NCBI GenBank assembly: GCA_043777795.1
Contig: JAYWHJ010000090.1
Span: 1-64,000, forward strand
Direction: 5' to 3'
Source: JAAFIP01 sp043777795
GTDB lineage: Bacteria > Pseudomonadota > Gammaproteobacteria > Burkholderiales > Burkholderiaceae_C
DNA length: 64,000 bases
The notes below the pieces were generated by a model. It was not told the DNA's origin and made no database searches. It was given only the letters and a program-made list of their open reading frames with translations. Shown here piece by piece: positions 33,766-42,822 of this stretch (position 1 is its first letter; each line of letters starts with the position of its first letter). Position numbers and translations under genes: made by a program.

Positions 33766-34461
33766 ATGACACACAAATTTCACGCCGCCATGGTCGATCT
33801 GGACGGCACCATGATCGACACCCTGGGCGATTTTGAGGTGGCACTTAATTTGATGCTGGCCGATTTTGGCCACGCTGCGGTGGACAGAGGCTTTATTGAA
33901 CGCACGGTAGGCAAAGGCAGCGAGCATTTGATACAAAGCACCTTGAATTTTGTATCCAAACGGCCTCTAGCTCATAAAAATACCGCGGGAGCAGCTATTC
34001 ATAACATAGTATTTGACGATGCATTCACCAGCTACCAAAAGCATTATCTGGCCGTTAACGGTCAAGCCAGCCAAGTGTATGCCGGCGTGGTACAGGGCTT
34101 GCAGCTCTTGCAAAGCGCGGGCCTTAAGCTGGCCTGCTTGACCAACAAACCCACCGCCTTTGCGCTGCCCCTGCTCAAAGCCAAAGGGCTGGACGGCTAC
34201 TTCGGCCATGTGTTTGGCGGCGATGCATTTGCGCTAAAAAAACCTGACCCAATGCCCTTGCTCAAAACCTGCGAAGCACTGGGCACACTGCCCTCGCGCA
34301 CGCTGATGGTGGGCGACAGCCACAACGATGCGCAGGCCGCGCATGCGGCCGGCTGCCCGGTAGTACTAGTGACTTACGGCTACAACCATGGGCAGCCCAT
34401 CCGCAGTGTGCCAGCGCACGGTTATGTGGACAGTTTGGCCGACCTAGCCCGCATGCTTTAA
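33766..34461 (+). CDS. gph: Phosphoglycolate phosphatase
   Basis: The 231-residue HAD enzyme removes phosphate from 2-phosphoglycolate formed by Rubisco oxygenation or DNA repair. HAD motifs are all visible: I, AAMVDLDGTMIDT; II, LACLTNKPT; III, the Lys in FALKKPDPMP; IV, MVGDSHNDAQAA. The ATG at 33766 gives the family's N-terminus. The cap domain (residues ~66-82) includes a mini-repeat copy read as HKNTAGAAIHN. The stop overlaps the convergent chalcone-isomerase-like gene by 4 bases. Confidence 0.95.
   Translation: MTHKFHAAMVDLDGTMIDTLGDFEVALNLMLADFGHAAVDRGFIERTVGKGSEHLIQSTLNFVSKRPLAHKNTAGAAIHNIVFDDAFTSYQKHYLAVNGQASQVYAGVVQGLQLLQSAGLKLACLTNKPTAFALPLLKAKGLDGYFGHVFGGDAFALKKPDPMPLLKTCEALGTLPSRTLMVGDSHNDAQAAHAAGCPVVLVTYGYNHGQPIRSVPAHGYVDSLADLARML
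33962..34009 (-). repeat. Mini-repeat copy in the cap domain of gph
   Basis: GGCCTCTAGCTCATAAAAAT followed by ACCGCGGGAGCAGCTATT matches the reverse complement of the family end to end and stays in frame within gph. Confidence 0.85.
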
Positions 34462-35042
34462 GACTTGCCCAGCATCGCGTCCTTGAGCTTCCAGTCAGCC
34501 GGATTGGCTCCCAGCCAAATGCGCGCCAAGGCGTTGAAAAAATCAGCTTCTTTAAAAGGCTCTCCATAAGGTTTGCCTTTGATGGTGATGACCGTGCCCG
34601 TGCCTGCAATCAAATCGATGGTGAATACATCGCCAGTTTTCAGGTTTTTGACATCGCTGAACAATTGGCCCATTCTCACAATAGCGGGGATCAGCTTGGA
34701 GAACTCGGATCTGGGCATATTGTCTTCAATGCCGCGAGAAAATAGCTTGCCCAGCTCATTGGCATCGATGTCGCGCAGCATCGTGATAGAGATACGCTTG
34801 TTGCCTGGCGCGCTCAGCACCTCTTCGGGGGTGCCCGCTTTTTTACCCAGGTACAAGCCTGCGGCATAGACCTTAAAGACCGCTTTGTAGCGGGTACCTG
34901 CTCCATTGAGCACCAACTTGCTGCCACTCAGGTCAATGGCTTCGTCAAACTTGACGCCGTTGACCTCAGCCGCGTTGGCTGCCGATGCGAGCAGCATCGC
35001 CGTGCCAAAGACGATGGTCATAATTTTTGCATGAATGGACAT
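34458..35042 (-). CDS. Exported chalcone-isomerase-like protein
   Basis: The 194-residue protein has a cleavable signal (IMTIVFGTAMLLASAANA) and a chalcone-isomerase-like fold: GVKFDEAIDLSGSKLVLNGAG, RYKAVFKVYAAGLYL, ISITMLRDIDANEL and GKPYGEPFKEADFFNALARIWLG. Bacterial members are periplasmic fatty-acid-binding-like proteins rather than plant flavonoid enzymes. It is divergent from trpE, with a 410-base gap, and convergent with gph. Function unknown. Confidence 0.85.
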   Translation of the reverse strand: MSIHAKIMTIVFGTAMLLASAANAAEVNGVKFDEAIDLSGSKLVLNGAGTRYKAVFKVYAAGLYLGKKAGTPEEVLSAPGNKRISITMLRDIDANELGKLFSRGIEDNMPRSEFSKLIPAIVRMGQLFSDVKNLKTGDVFTIDLIAGTGTVITIKGKPYGEPFKEADFFNALARIWLGANPADWKLKDAMLGKS

Positions 35043-35219
35043 ACGATGGTCTCCGTAAAAATAATGGAAATGACGCTCACCAAGCCCACTGCGGCTGGGC
35101 CTGCAAGCAAGTTGCTAATTGTGTGAACCCATACAACACAGCACAACAGGGTTAACGCGAAATTGCAGACCGAAACACTCCAAGCCATGACGCTTAGAGG
35201 AGACTTACTAATTTTTTGC

Positions 35220-35392
35220 TACACTTGGCCCATGTTTTCAGTTTGCTTCACCGCTTTTTCAGCGCACAGTGCCACATGCCGCACTGGTCTCGTCCGGGGC
35301 CAGGGAGCTTGGCTGTGGCGTAAGCCAGCCTGATCGATCCCCCTGCGGCCCTGCCGCACTTTGCTGTTGCGCTTTGATAGCCAGCCAACACG
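35220..35392 (+). promoter_or_regulatory. Candidate trp leader with short Trp-containing ORF and alternative hairpins
   Basis: Within the 410-base gap before trpE, an extended -10 (TGC then TACACT, 35220-35225) precedes a 33-codon frame at 35232-35333 whose end reads AWLWRKPA, two Trp codons separated by one Leu. TGGCT (35310-35314) can pair with AGCCA (35323-35327), while TTGGCTG (35309-35315) can instead pair with CAGCCAA (35382-35388). A TGCGGC/GCCGCA hairpin at 35344-35358 lies between. This resembles a transcription-attenuation layout, but the hairpin lacks a T-run and the leader has no ribosome binding site, so it remains a hypothesis. The rest of the gap shows nothing else. Confidence 0.3.
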
Positions 35393-35452
35393 CCAACACC
35401 CCCCAATGAACACCGTGGCCCACGGGCCACCAGCGAGCCAAAGGACGCACCC

Positions 35453-36951
<1,499 letters not shown>

Positions 36952-36955
<4 letters not shown>

Positions 36956-37422
36956 ATACGAATACCAAAGCTGGGGATTTTTTGAACGCAGAGGGCGTGA
37001 AGGTTGCGCAAAGTGCGCTGAAGGAATACCAAAAAGACAGTGAAGATTTTGAGAATGATTTTTCGCATGAAATTATTGGCGCGGCCGTAGAAGTTCAGCG
37101 AGTGTTAGGTGCAGGACTGCTGCAAAGTGCTTATGCTGCGGCCTTTGCAGTGGAGTTGAACGAGCGTGAGCTGGCGTTCGAGCGCGAAGTGCCTGTAGAG
37201 GCTTGGTACAAAGATAAACCATTGGGCGTCGCCTATCGCGCAGACTTCATCGTTGAAGGCAAAGTGATTGTTGAACTCAAAGCACTGGAAGCAGTAACAG
37301 AGTTGCACCGCGCCCAGCTGCTTTCGTACCTCAGGGTATCGGGTTTGAAACTGGGCTTACTCATTAACTTCCATACCTTCCCAGTAGTCAAAGGCATCCA
37401 CCGATTGGTCAATAAGCTATGA
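36952..37422 (+). CDS. GxxExxY-family protein inserted in the trp operon
   Basis: From the ATG that overlaps the trpE stop, the 156-residue protein has a PD-(D/E)XK nuclease-like core of the GxxExxY family: HEIIGAAVEVQRVLGAGLLQ, RADFIVEGKVIVELKAL and a C-terminal LLINFHTFPVVKGIHRLVN. The name-giving motif reads GLLQSAY here, so its Glu is replaced by Gln. Family function is unproved. The N-terminal ~25 residues (GDFLNAEGVKVAQ and after) are encoded by one arm of an inverted repeat whose other arm lies at 37441-37509 behind the gene. It interrupts trpE-trpG and was probably inserted with its flanking arms. Confidence 0.85.
36973..37045 (+). repeat. Left inverted-repeat arm of the GxxExxY element (arm A)
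   Basis: The sequence starting GGGGATTTTTTGAACGCAGA and continuing GGGCGTGAAGGTTGCGCAAA pairs with the reverse complement of arm B downstream, with only a few mismatches over the first ~50 bases. It encodes the N-terminus of the GxxExxY protein. Confidence 0.85.
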
Positions 37423-37440
37423 AAACTACAAATCCAAACT

Positions 37441-37509
37441 TTGGCTGTTTTTTGTCTTCTTCTGCGCGCTTTGCGAAACCCTCGCGCCCTCTGCATTCAA
37501 AAAATCCCC
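37441..37509 (-). repeat. Right inverted-repeat arm of the GxxExxY element (arm B)
   Basis: Read on the minus strand from 37509 it begins GGGGATTTTTTGAATGCAGA, then GGGCGCGAGGGTTTCGCAAA, matching arm A. It ends 20 bases before the trpG start codon. Confidence 0.85.
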
Positions 37510-37528
37510 GTATTAAGGTCTGAGCATC

Positions 37529-38116
37529 ATGAAACTCTTAATGATCGACAACTACGACAGCTTCACCTTCAATATCGTCCAGTACTTTGGCGAGCTGGGT
37601 GCCGATGTCACTACCTTGCGTAACGACGAAGTGAGCGTTGAAGAACTAGACCAGCAATTCAAAGCAGGTAAGTTTGAAAGACTTTGCATCTCCCCCGGCC
37701 CGTGTTCGCCAAATGAAGCTGGCATCTCTGTCGCCGCCATCAAGCATTTTGCGGGCAAGCTACCCATCTTGGGCGTATGCCTGGGACACCAGGCTATTGG
37801 CGCAGCGTTTGGCGGGCGGATTGTCCGCGCGCAAGAGCTCATGCACGGCAAGACCAGCGTGATTACCACCACGCAAGAAGGCGTCTTCAAAGACCTGCCT
37901 GTGCAGTTTACGGTTAACCGCTACCACTCATTGGCGATTGAGCCTGGTAGCTGCCCTAAAGAGCTTTCAGTGACTGCCAAGACCGACGACGGAGAAATCA
38001 TGGGTGTGCGGCACATGGGCTTTGCGCATGCGGTGCGCATTGAGGGAGTGCAGTTTCATCCGGAAAGCATCTTGACAGAGCATGGTCACGCGATGCTTGG
38101 GAATTTTTTGAGTTAA
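37529..38116 (+). CDS. trpG: Anthranilate synthase component II (glutamine amidotransferase)
   Basis: The 195-residue class I glutamine amidotransferase feeds ammonia to TrpE and may also serve 4-amino-4-deoxychorismate synthase (PabA). It has MIDNYDSFTFNIVQYFGELG, the nucleophile motif PILGVCLGHQAIG and the catalytic His-Glu in GVQFHPESILTEHG. An AAGG lies about 11 bases before the ATG. In related genomes trpD and trpC follow directly; here an inverted-repeat pair and a LysE exporter gene follow instead, and no trpD or trpC is in the window. Confidence 0.96.
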   Translation: MKLLMIDNYDSFTFNIVQYFGELGADVTTLRNDEVSVEELDQQFKAGKFERLCISPGPCSPNEAGISVAAIKHFAGKLPILGVCLGHQAIGAAFGGRIVRAQELMHGKTSVITTTQEGVFKDLPVQFTVNRYHSLAIEPGSCPKELSVTAKTDDGEIMGVRHMGFAHAVRIEGVQFHPESILTEHGHAMLGNFLS

Positions 38117-38127
38117 GGTTTTAGGGA

Positions 38128-38202
38128 GGGGACGTTTTGAACGCACAGGGCGCGAAGGTTACGCGAAGGGCGCAAACGGAATACCAAAAAGAAAAAAAGA
38201 AA
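38128..38202 (+). repeat. Inverted-repeat arm C, downstream of trpG
   Basis: GGGGACGTTTTGAACGCACA followed by GGGCGCGAAGGTTACGCGAA matches arm A of the GxxExxY element, including the AAACGGAATACCAAAAAGA extension. It begins 12 bases after the trpG stop. Confidence 0.8.
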
Positions 38203-38298
38203 AAATGAAAAAATGAAAAGTATGAGAACAACAGTTTTCATAGTGTCGAATGCGCAGGCCTGCAAAGGCATTCAATTTTCTTGTTTTCATTTGTATTT

Positions 38299-38352
38299 TT
38301 GTTTTGGCTTTTTTCTGTCGTCTTCTGCGCTCTATGCGTTCAAAAAAATGGT
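38299..38352 (-). repeat. Inverted-repeat arm D, upstream of the LysE gene
   Basis: Read on the minus strand it contains TTTTTTTGAACGCATAGAGC then GCAGAAGACGACAG, which resembles arm B. Arms C and D flank about 96 bases that carry no gene, so this looks like a deleted relative of the GxxExxY element. Confidence 0.7.
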
Positions 38353-38379
38353 ATCTAATAACCTACGAACACTACAAAA

Positions 38380-39045
38380 ATGGACCTAGGCATTCAAAAC
38401 ATCTGGCTATTCATCCTCGCCGGCTGGGCACTGAACCTTACCCCCGGCCCGGATGTGTTTTACATGGTTACGCATTCGCTCAAGAGTGGTTGGCGTGCGG
38501 GCGCCGTGGCAGCAGCGGGCATCACCGCCGGTTGCTTTGTGCATGTGGCTGCGGCTACGCTAGGTCTGAGCGCGGTGATCACCGCTTCTGCCACGGCATT
38601 TGCCGTGCTCAAGTGGGTGGGGGCCGCGTATTTGGTGTATGTCGGCTGGCAAATGCTCAACTCCAAAGCCAATCCACGCGCTATGGATAGCGTAGCTGCT
38701 CCCGCAGTTTTTAAATGCGCCAGTGGCCAAATAGACTATATAAAAGTCTTCAAGCAAGGTTTTCTGACCAATGTGCTCAACCCCAAAGTAGCTTTGTTCT
38801 TCTTGGCCTTTCTGCCGCAGTTCATCAGTCCTGCCGCAGCACAGCCGTGGCTGGCTTTTTTAACGCTGGGGGTACTGTTCAACGTGAACGCTATCCCGGT
38901 GAATTTGGGCTATGTGACCTTTGCTGCATGGGCGGGCCAGCGCCTCAACGTGGTGCAGCGCAGCCTGCATTGGCTTGAACGTGCGGCAGGCGCTTTGTTC
39001 ATTGGTTTTGGGGTTAAATTAGCGCTCAGCGAAACCTCACTCTGA
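38380..39045 (+). CDS. LysE-family amino-acid/metabolite exporter
   Basis: The 221-residue protein has six hydrophobic segments and the family start FILAGWALNLTPGPDVFYM, plus GWRAGAVAAAGITAGCFVHV and FLTNVLNPKVALFFLAFLPQF. RhtB/LysE proteins export amino acids or derivatives such as homoserine, threonine or leucine. The threonine aldolase gene follows 16 bases later, hinting at threonine or a related amino acid. The cytoplasmic loop between helices 3 and 4 (residues ~100-123) is encoded by a mini-repeat copy. Confidence 0.9.
   Translation: MDLGIQNIWLFILAGWALNLTPGPDVFYMVTHSLKSGWRAGAVAAAGITAGCFVHVAAATLGLSAVITASATAFAVLKWVGAAYLVYVGWQMLNSKANPRAMDSVAAPAVFKCASGQIDYIKVFKQGFLTNVLNPKVALFFLAFLPQFISPAAAQPWLAFLTLGVLFNVNAIPVNLGYVTFAAWAGQRLNVVQRSLHWLERAAGALFIGFGVKLALSETSL
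38681..38745 (+). repeat. Mini-repeat copy inside the LysE-family gene
   Basis: ATGGATAGCGTAGCTGCTCC followed by CGCAGTTTTTAAATGCGCCA and GTGGCCAAAT follows the forward-strand family with substitutions in its centre. It is in frame in a loop. Confidence 0.75.
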
Positions 39046-39061
39046 AGCCAGAAAGTACACC

Positions 39062-40165
39062 ATGCAAATCATTGACCTGCGCAGCGACACTGTCACCCAG
39101 CCCACGCCCGCCATGCGCGCGGCCATGATGGCTGCCCCGCTGGGCGACGATGTGTTTGGTGACGACCCGACAGTCAATGCGCTGCAAGACAAAATTGCCT
39201 CCATGCTGGGCTTTGAGGCGGCGCTGTTTGTGCCTACGGGTACGCAGAGCAATCTGTGCGGTATTTTGGCGCACTGCCAGCGAGGGGACGAATACATTGT
39301 GGGCCAGATGGCGCACACCTACCGCTGGGAGGGCGGCGGCGCTGCGGTGCTGGGCAGCGTGCAGCCCCAGCCGCTGGCCCATGCAGCCGACGGCTCGCTG
39401 CCGCTGGCGGATATTGAGGCCGCTATCAAACCCGATGACGCGCACTTTGCCAAGTCGCGCTTGCTGGCGCTGGAGAACACCATTGGCGGCAAGCTGCTGC
39501 CATTTGAGTATGTGCAGGCGGCGACGCAGTTGGCCAAAAGCAAAGGTCTGGCTACGCATTTGGATGGCGCCCGGCTGTTCAATGCTGCGGTGGCTCAGGC
39601 GGCGTTAGTGCATCCCGTTCACTCCGACCCCTTCGACCCAGCTCAGGAAATGCCAAGCTCAGTCCGAACGGATTTGGCTCTCGCACAGGCCCGCCGCATC
39701 GCCCAATGCTTCGACTCGGTCAGCGTCTGCTTCAGCAAGGGCTTGGGTGCGCCCGTGGGCTCGGCGCTGTGCGGCAGCAAAGCCTTCATTGCCAAAGCCC
39801 ACCGCATCCGCAAAATGACGGGCGGTGGCATGCGGCAAGCGGGTTTTTTGGCGGCGGCGGCGCTGTATGCGCTAGACCACCATGTAGCACGCTTGGCGGA
39901 CGACCATGCCTTGGCCAAGCGCTTGGGCGCAGCATTTGAAAAGATCGAAGGTGCCACGGTAGACCCGGTGCACAGCAACATCGTGTTTGTTGATTTGAAC
40001 GGCCCCGCCAAAGCCAAAGCCGCAGGCTTGCTGGAGCACCTCAAGCAGCACGGCATCCTGGCCACCGGCCTGTACCGCCTGCGCTTTGTCACGCATTTGG
40101 ATGTGCAAGCTGCGGGCGTGGAACGCGCGGTGGATGTTATCCACCGCTACTTTGCTACAGCTTAA
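39062..40165 (+). CDS. ltaE: Low-specificity L-threonine aldolase
   Basis: The 367-residue PLP enzyme cleaves threonine and allo-threonine to glycine and acetaldehyde. Family motifs are IDLRSDTVTQPTPAMRAAMM, GDDVFGDDPTVNALQ, FVPTGTQSNLCGIL, HLDGARLFNAAVA and the PLP-lysine block SVSVCFSKGLGAPVGSALCG. Between NAAVAQAAL and the PLP-lysine block is an extra segment (HPVHSDPFDPAQEMPSSVRT), encoded by a 57-base inverted repeat of exactly 19 codons. It lies in a surface region and need not abolish activity. The gene follows the LysE-type exporter closely. Confidence 0.93.
   Translation: MQIIDLRSDTVTQPTPAMRAAMMAAPLGDDVFGDDPTVNALQDKIASMLGFEAALFVPTGTQSNLCGILAHCQRGDEYIVGQMAHTYRWEGGGAAVLGSVQPQPLAHAADGSLPLADIEAAIKPDDAHFAKSRLLALENTIGGKLLPFEYVQAATQLAKSKGLATHLDGARLFNAAVAQAALVHPVHSDPFDPAQEMPSSVRTDLALAQARRIAQCFDSVSVCFSKGLGAPVGSALCGSKAFIAKAHRIRKMTGGGMRQAGFLAAAALYALDHHVARLADDHALAKRLGAAFEKIEGATVDPVHSNIVFVDLNGPAKAKAAGLLEHLKQHGILATGLYRLRFVTHLDVQAAGVERAVDVIHRYFATA
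39615..39671. repeat. 57-bp inverted repeat inside ltaE
   Basis: CCGTTCACTCCGACCCCTTC at the left and CAAGCTCAGTCCGAACGG at the right form imperfect inverted halves (CCGTTC/GAACGG, CAGCTCAG/CAAGCTCAG). This resembles the CCGTTCGGACTGAGC...-type dispersed repeats I know from several proteobacteria. Its length is a multiple of three and it contains no stop in the ltaE frame. Confidence 0.75.
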
Positions 40166-40199
40166 AGTCGCTGCCTAAGCGGTCAGGTCAGCGACCGGG

Positions 40200-41414
40200 T
40201 TAGCGGCCCAGTTCTTTGAGATAGGCGGTGCGAGCAGCCACGGCAGTATCTGTAAAGTCGGAGAACAAACCGTCGATACCGGCGCGGTAAAACTGCAGGT
40301 ACTCGTTCTTCGGGTCGCCTGCGTAGTTCGCCGCTAGCCGCCCGTTCTCATTGCGCATGGTCCAGGTGTGCACTTGCAAACCAATCTTGTGTGCATCGGC
40401 AATCAGACTGCTGGCAGCTTGGGCGCTGGCGTCCGCATAGTTGACCACACCGTCCTTGTTGACATCTTGCATTTTTCCTGCGGCATCGAACACGCCTTTG
40501 ACGGGCACGATAAACGGCTTCCAGGGTGCGACGCCATCGGCGTAGGTTTTGATTTCGGCCAAACCTGCGGGGGTCACCATCGAGCCGAACAGCTCGGTTT
40601 TGCCAGCGCGGGTCCAGTCATAGGGGCGGTCAAATGGGGCGGCGAAGGTCACTGCGCCGGTTTTGAAGTCGTAGTCATCGCCATCGACCAGCTGGAAGAT
40701 GCGCACATTGGTTTTGGTACGCAGGTATTTGAGGTTGGACACTTCAAACGACTGGATGATGACGGGCGAGGTTTTTTGGGTGTAGCCGTACTCTGCAAGA
40801 ATAGCCAGCAAGCGGTCTTCCAGCTTGAGGTTGGCGTCCACATGGTAGGTGGGGTGCTTGGTCTCCGGGTACACACCAACCACACGGCCTACTTTGGCAC
40901 CTTCGGTCTTGGCGACGTCCAGTACTTCACGCAAGGTGGGAATACGGTATTTGCCGTTGAACGATTGGTCGCGGCTGGCAGTGGCTTGTTTGGCATAGAG
41001 GGTTTTGATTTGCGCCAAGGTAAAGTCGGTGGCAAACCAACCGGTCTCGGCTACGCCGTCTACCATGCGGGTGGTTTTAAGGCCAGCAAACTCGGGGCGG
41101 CTTTCTACATCGGTAGTGGACGTAATATTAGGTTCGTGCCGCGCAATCAGCTCGCCATCTTTGGTGGTCACCAAATCGGGTTCAATAAAATCAGCGCCCA
41201 TCTGGATCGCCATTTTGTAGCCCTCAATCGTGTGCTCAGGCAAATACCCTGCGACCCCTCGATGGCCTGCGACCAAGGGCTGTGCGCCATTGAGGGTGGA
41301 GAATGGCTGTTGGCTATCGCCGCCACACGCCGCCAACAAGGCAGCTGTGCTGATGCATGCGAGCGCCAGCGTCACGCGCCGCGTAGCGAAATGAATGTGT
41401 CCAGAGTGTTTCAT
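40200..41414 (-). CDS. glpQ: Glycerophosphodiester phosphodiesterase, exported lipoprotein
   Basis: The 404-residue protein begins with a lipoprotein signal (LALACISTAALLAAC) and then a GDPD TIM barrel: VAGHRGVAGYLPEHTIEGY, the catalytic HRG with PE-T, MGADFIEPDLVTTKDGELIARHEPN and VYPETKHPTYH. The enzyme releases glycerol 3-phosphate from deacylated phospholipids, using a divalent metal bound by these Glu/Asp/His residues. A segment NKDGVVNYADASAQAA looks like an EF-hand-like Ca-binding loop, seen in GlpQ-type enzymes. It stands alone. Confidence 0.92.
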   Translation of the reverse strand: MKHSGHIHFATRRVTLALACISTAALLAACGGDSQQPFSTLNGAQPLVAGHRGVAGYLPEHTIEGYKMAIQMGADFIEPDLVTTKDGELIARHEPNITSTTDVESRPEFAGLKTTRMVDGVAETGWFATDFTLAQIKTLYAKQATASRDQSFNGKYRIPTLREVLDVAKTEGAKVGRVVGVYPETKHPTYHVDANLKLEDRLLAILAEYGYTQKTSPVIIQSFEVSNLKYLRTKTNVRIFQLVDGDDYDFKTGAVTFAAPFDRPYDWTRAGKTELFGSMVTPAGLAEIKTYADGVAPWKPFIVPVKGVFDAAGKMQDVNKDGVVNYADASAQAASSLIADAHKIGLQVHTWTMRNENGRLAANYAGDPKNEYLQFYRAGIDGLFSDFTDTAVAARTAYLKELGR

Positions 41415-41530
41415 AAAAAGATACCAAAGTTAAAACAGCCTCAGCATAGTTACACCGTATGACATTTGTATGTCAGACGCTAGGTTTGCAGGCCATTCAG
41501 GTTGTTGCAACCAATACAAATGGTAGTAAA

Positions 41531-42529
41531 TTAGGCAATATTTTTGCGCTTATCCCGCTCATGGCGAAACTTTGACAACGCTGCATACACCGCCACCCGC
41601 GCCCGGTTAATGCCGCCCAGCGGCGCGTGCTCGGGCAGGGCGTGGCCAGGCGAGAACGACAACACCTCGGCTAACTCGTCACGCTCTTTGCTACCTGCAA
41701 ACTGCTGTTTGTCAAAGCGCAAAGAAGCTACCTTGATAAATGGCGACTCTGCCTCGCTCCACTCTTTGCCTGCGTTTTCTATGGGCATGTTGCCTTTGCG
41801 CATTTGCACGCAAAAGTCAAAGCTGGCGGGGTGGCCAGTCAGGTGCGCTTGCATGGCATCGCTCAGATAGTTCTCGCCCATCTGTGCAGGGGCTTGGCTG
41901 CGGTGGGCAGATTTTGGTAGGAGCGTGTATTTGACTGTGGCGTTGTCGCCCCATGCGTAGGGCGTGGTGCTCCAGTAACGCAGGTCGAGCGGCGAGCTGG
42001 GCGTGGTACGGCCCGCTTTGAGGGCCTTGAGCGCGGCGCCATGGCCGGTAAGCACCAGCTTGAGTACCAGCAGCAACGGCGAGCGCTCGATCGAGTAGTA
42101 CACCGCGTCCCTGAACAGCTTGATGGTGCCCAAGGGCATAGTGGGGTAATTCATCAGCACAAAGTCCTGACCGATGGGCGCCTCGGCGGGCGCGTCGTTC
42201 ACTTTGCCGCCCATGGTAGGGGCCATCAGCTTGATGGCGATGCCGCGAAAGTCGGGTACCGCATCAGACTGCGGCGTGCCGCTGGCGTTAGACACGCGCA
42301 CCCAACAGGCGTGACTGACGGCTTTGCTGAATACGCCCACTTTGAGTTCTGGCGGCAGGTTGGGCTCGACGCTAAGTTTGCCGCGCAACAGCCCCAGCGC
42401 CTTGGGGTGCGCGTCGCGCCTGGTCGCGCCCTTGGCATAGTCGCGCTCCATTTTGCGGCGCAAAATGTCGGTCATCTCGGCGATCAGCGCTGCCTCGTTG
42501 GCTTCTAGTGTTTCTAGCTGGTGCAGCAT
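41531..42529 (-). CDS. Catalase-family (small haem) protein
   Basis: From the ATG at 42529 (GAGAGG a few bases upstream) the protein has 332 residues. The N-terminal half resembles truncated catalase-like haem proteins: HPKALGLLRGKLSVEPNLPP, KVGVFSKAVSHACWVRVSNAS and VPDFRGIAIKLMAP. It is much shorter than typical catalases (about 480 or more residues). The C-terminal part has FDFCVQMRKGNMPIENAGKEW and ends GGINRARVAVYAALSKFR, which aligns with the haem-ligand Tyr end of such proteins. Enzyme activity is uncertain: small catalase relatives include peroxidases and lipid-hydroperoxide enzymes. A 43-codon upstream extension covers intergenic sequence and is rejected. Confidence 0.8.
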   Translation of the reverse strand: MLHQLETLEANEAALIAEMTDILRRKMERDYAKGATRRDAHPKALGLLRGKLSVEPNLPPELKVGVFSKAVSHACWVRVSNASGTPQSDAVPDFRGIAIKLMAPTMGGKVNDAPAEAPIGQDFVLMNYPTMPLGTIKLFRDAVYYSIERSPLLLVLKLVLTGHGAALKALKAGRTTPSSPLDLRYWSTTPYAWGDNATVKYTLLPKSAHRSQAPAQMGENYLSDAMQAHLTGHPASFDFCVQMRKGNMPIENAGKEWSEAESPFIKVASLRFDKQQFAGSKERDELAEVLSFSPGHALPEHAPLGGINRARVAVYAALSKFRHERDKRKNIA

Positions 42530-42670
42530 ACAGGCCTCTCTGTCAGAGTCTCTATGGTAGCGGGGAGACGGGTTTTCATAAAGCGGGCTTCGAAGGTCGT
42601 TGGGGCTACCCGTTTGGCGTATGCCACAGGCAGGCTGGCGGCAAAACCGCATACCCAAGACGATTCAGCA

Positions 42671-42725
42671 TGCTACATATACAAGAGCTACTCCCGCATT
42701 ATTCTATTGCGTTACAGCCCTATCG
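42671..42725 (+). repeat. Intergenic mini-repeat copy
   Basis: ACAAGAGCTACTCCCGCATT followed by ATTCTATTGCGTTACAGCCC is a good forward-strand copy. The 293-base gap between amn and the catalase-like gene shows no other feature. Confidence 0.85.
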
Positions 42726-42822
42726 AGGTCTCAAATAGGCCTCCCAAGCCTGTCACAGTGCGGTTTCCGGCCGATTTTCAGTACGCCTGCGATAGTGCTA
42801 GCGCTGGACAGCTCGAATCCGA

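Noticed and set aside
35276..35323. A 15-codon frame (MPHWSRPGPGSLAVA) as the trp leader peptide
   Set aside because: It has one Trp far from the end and no ribosome site; the overlapping 33-codon frame with two late Trp codons fits better.
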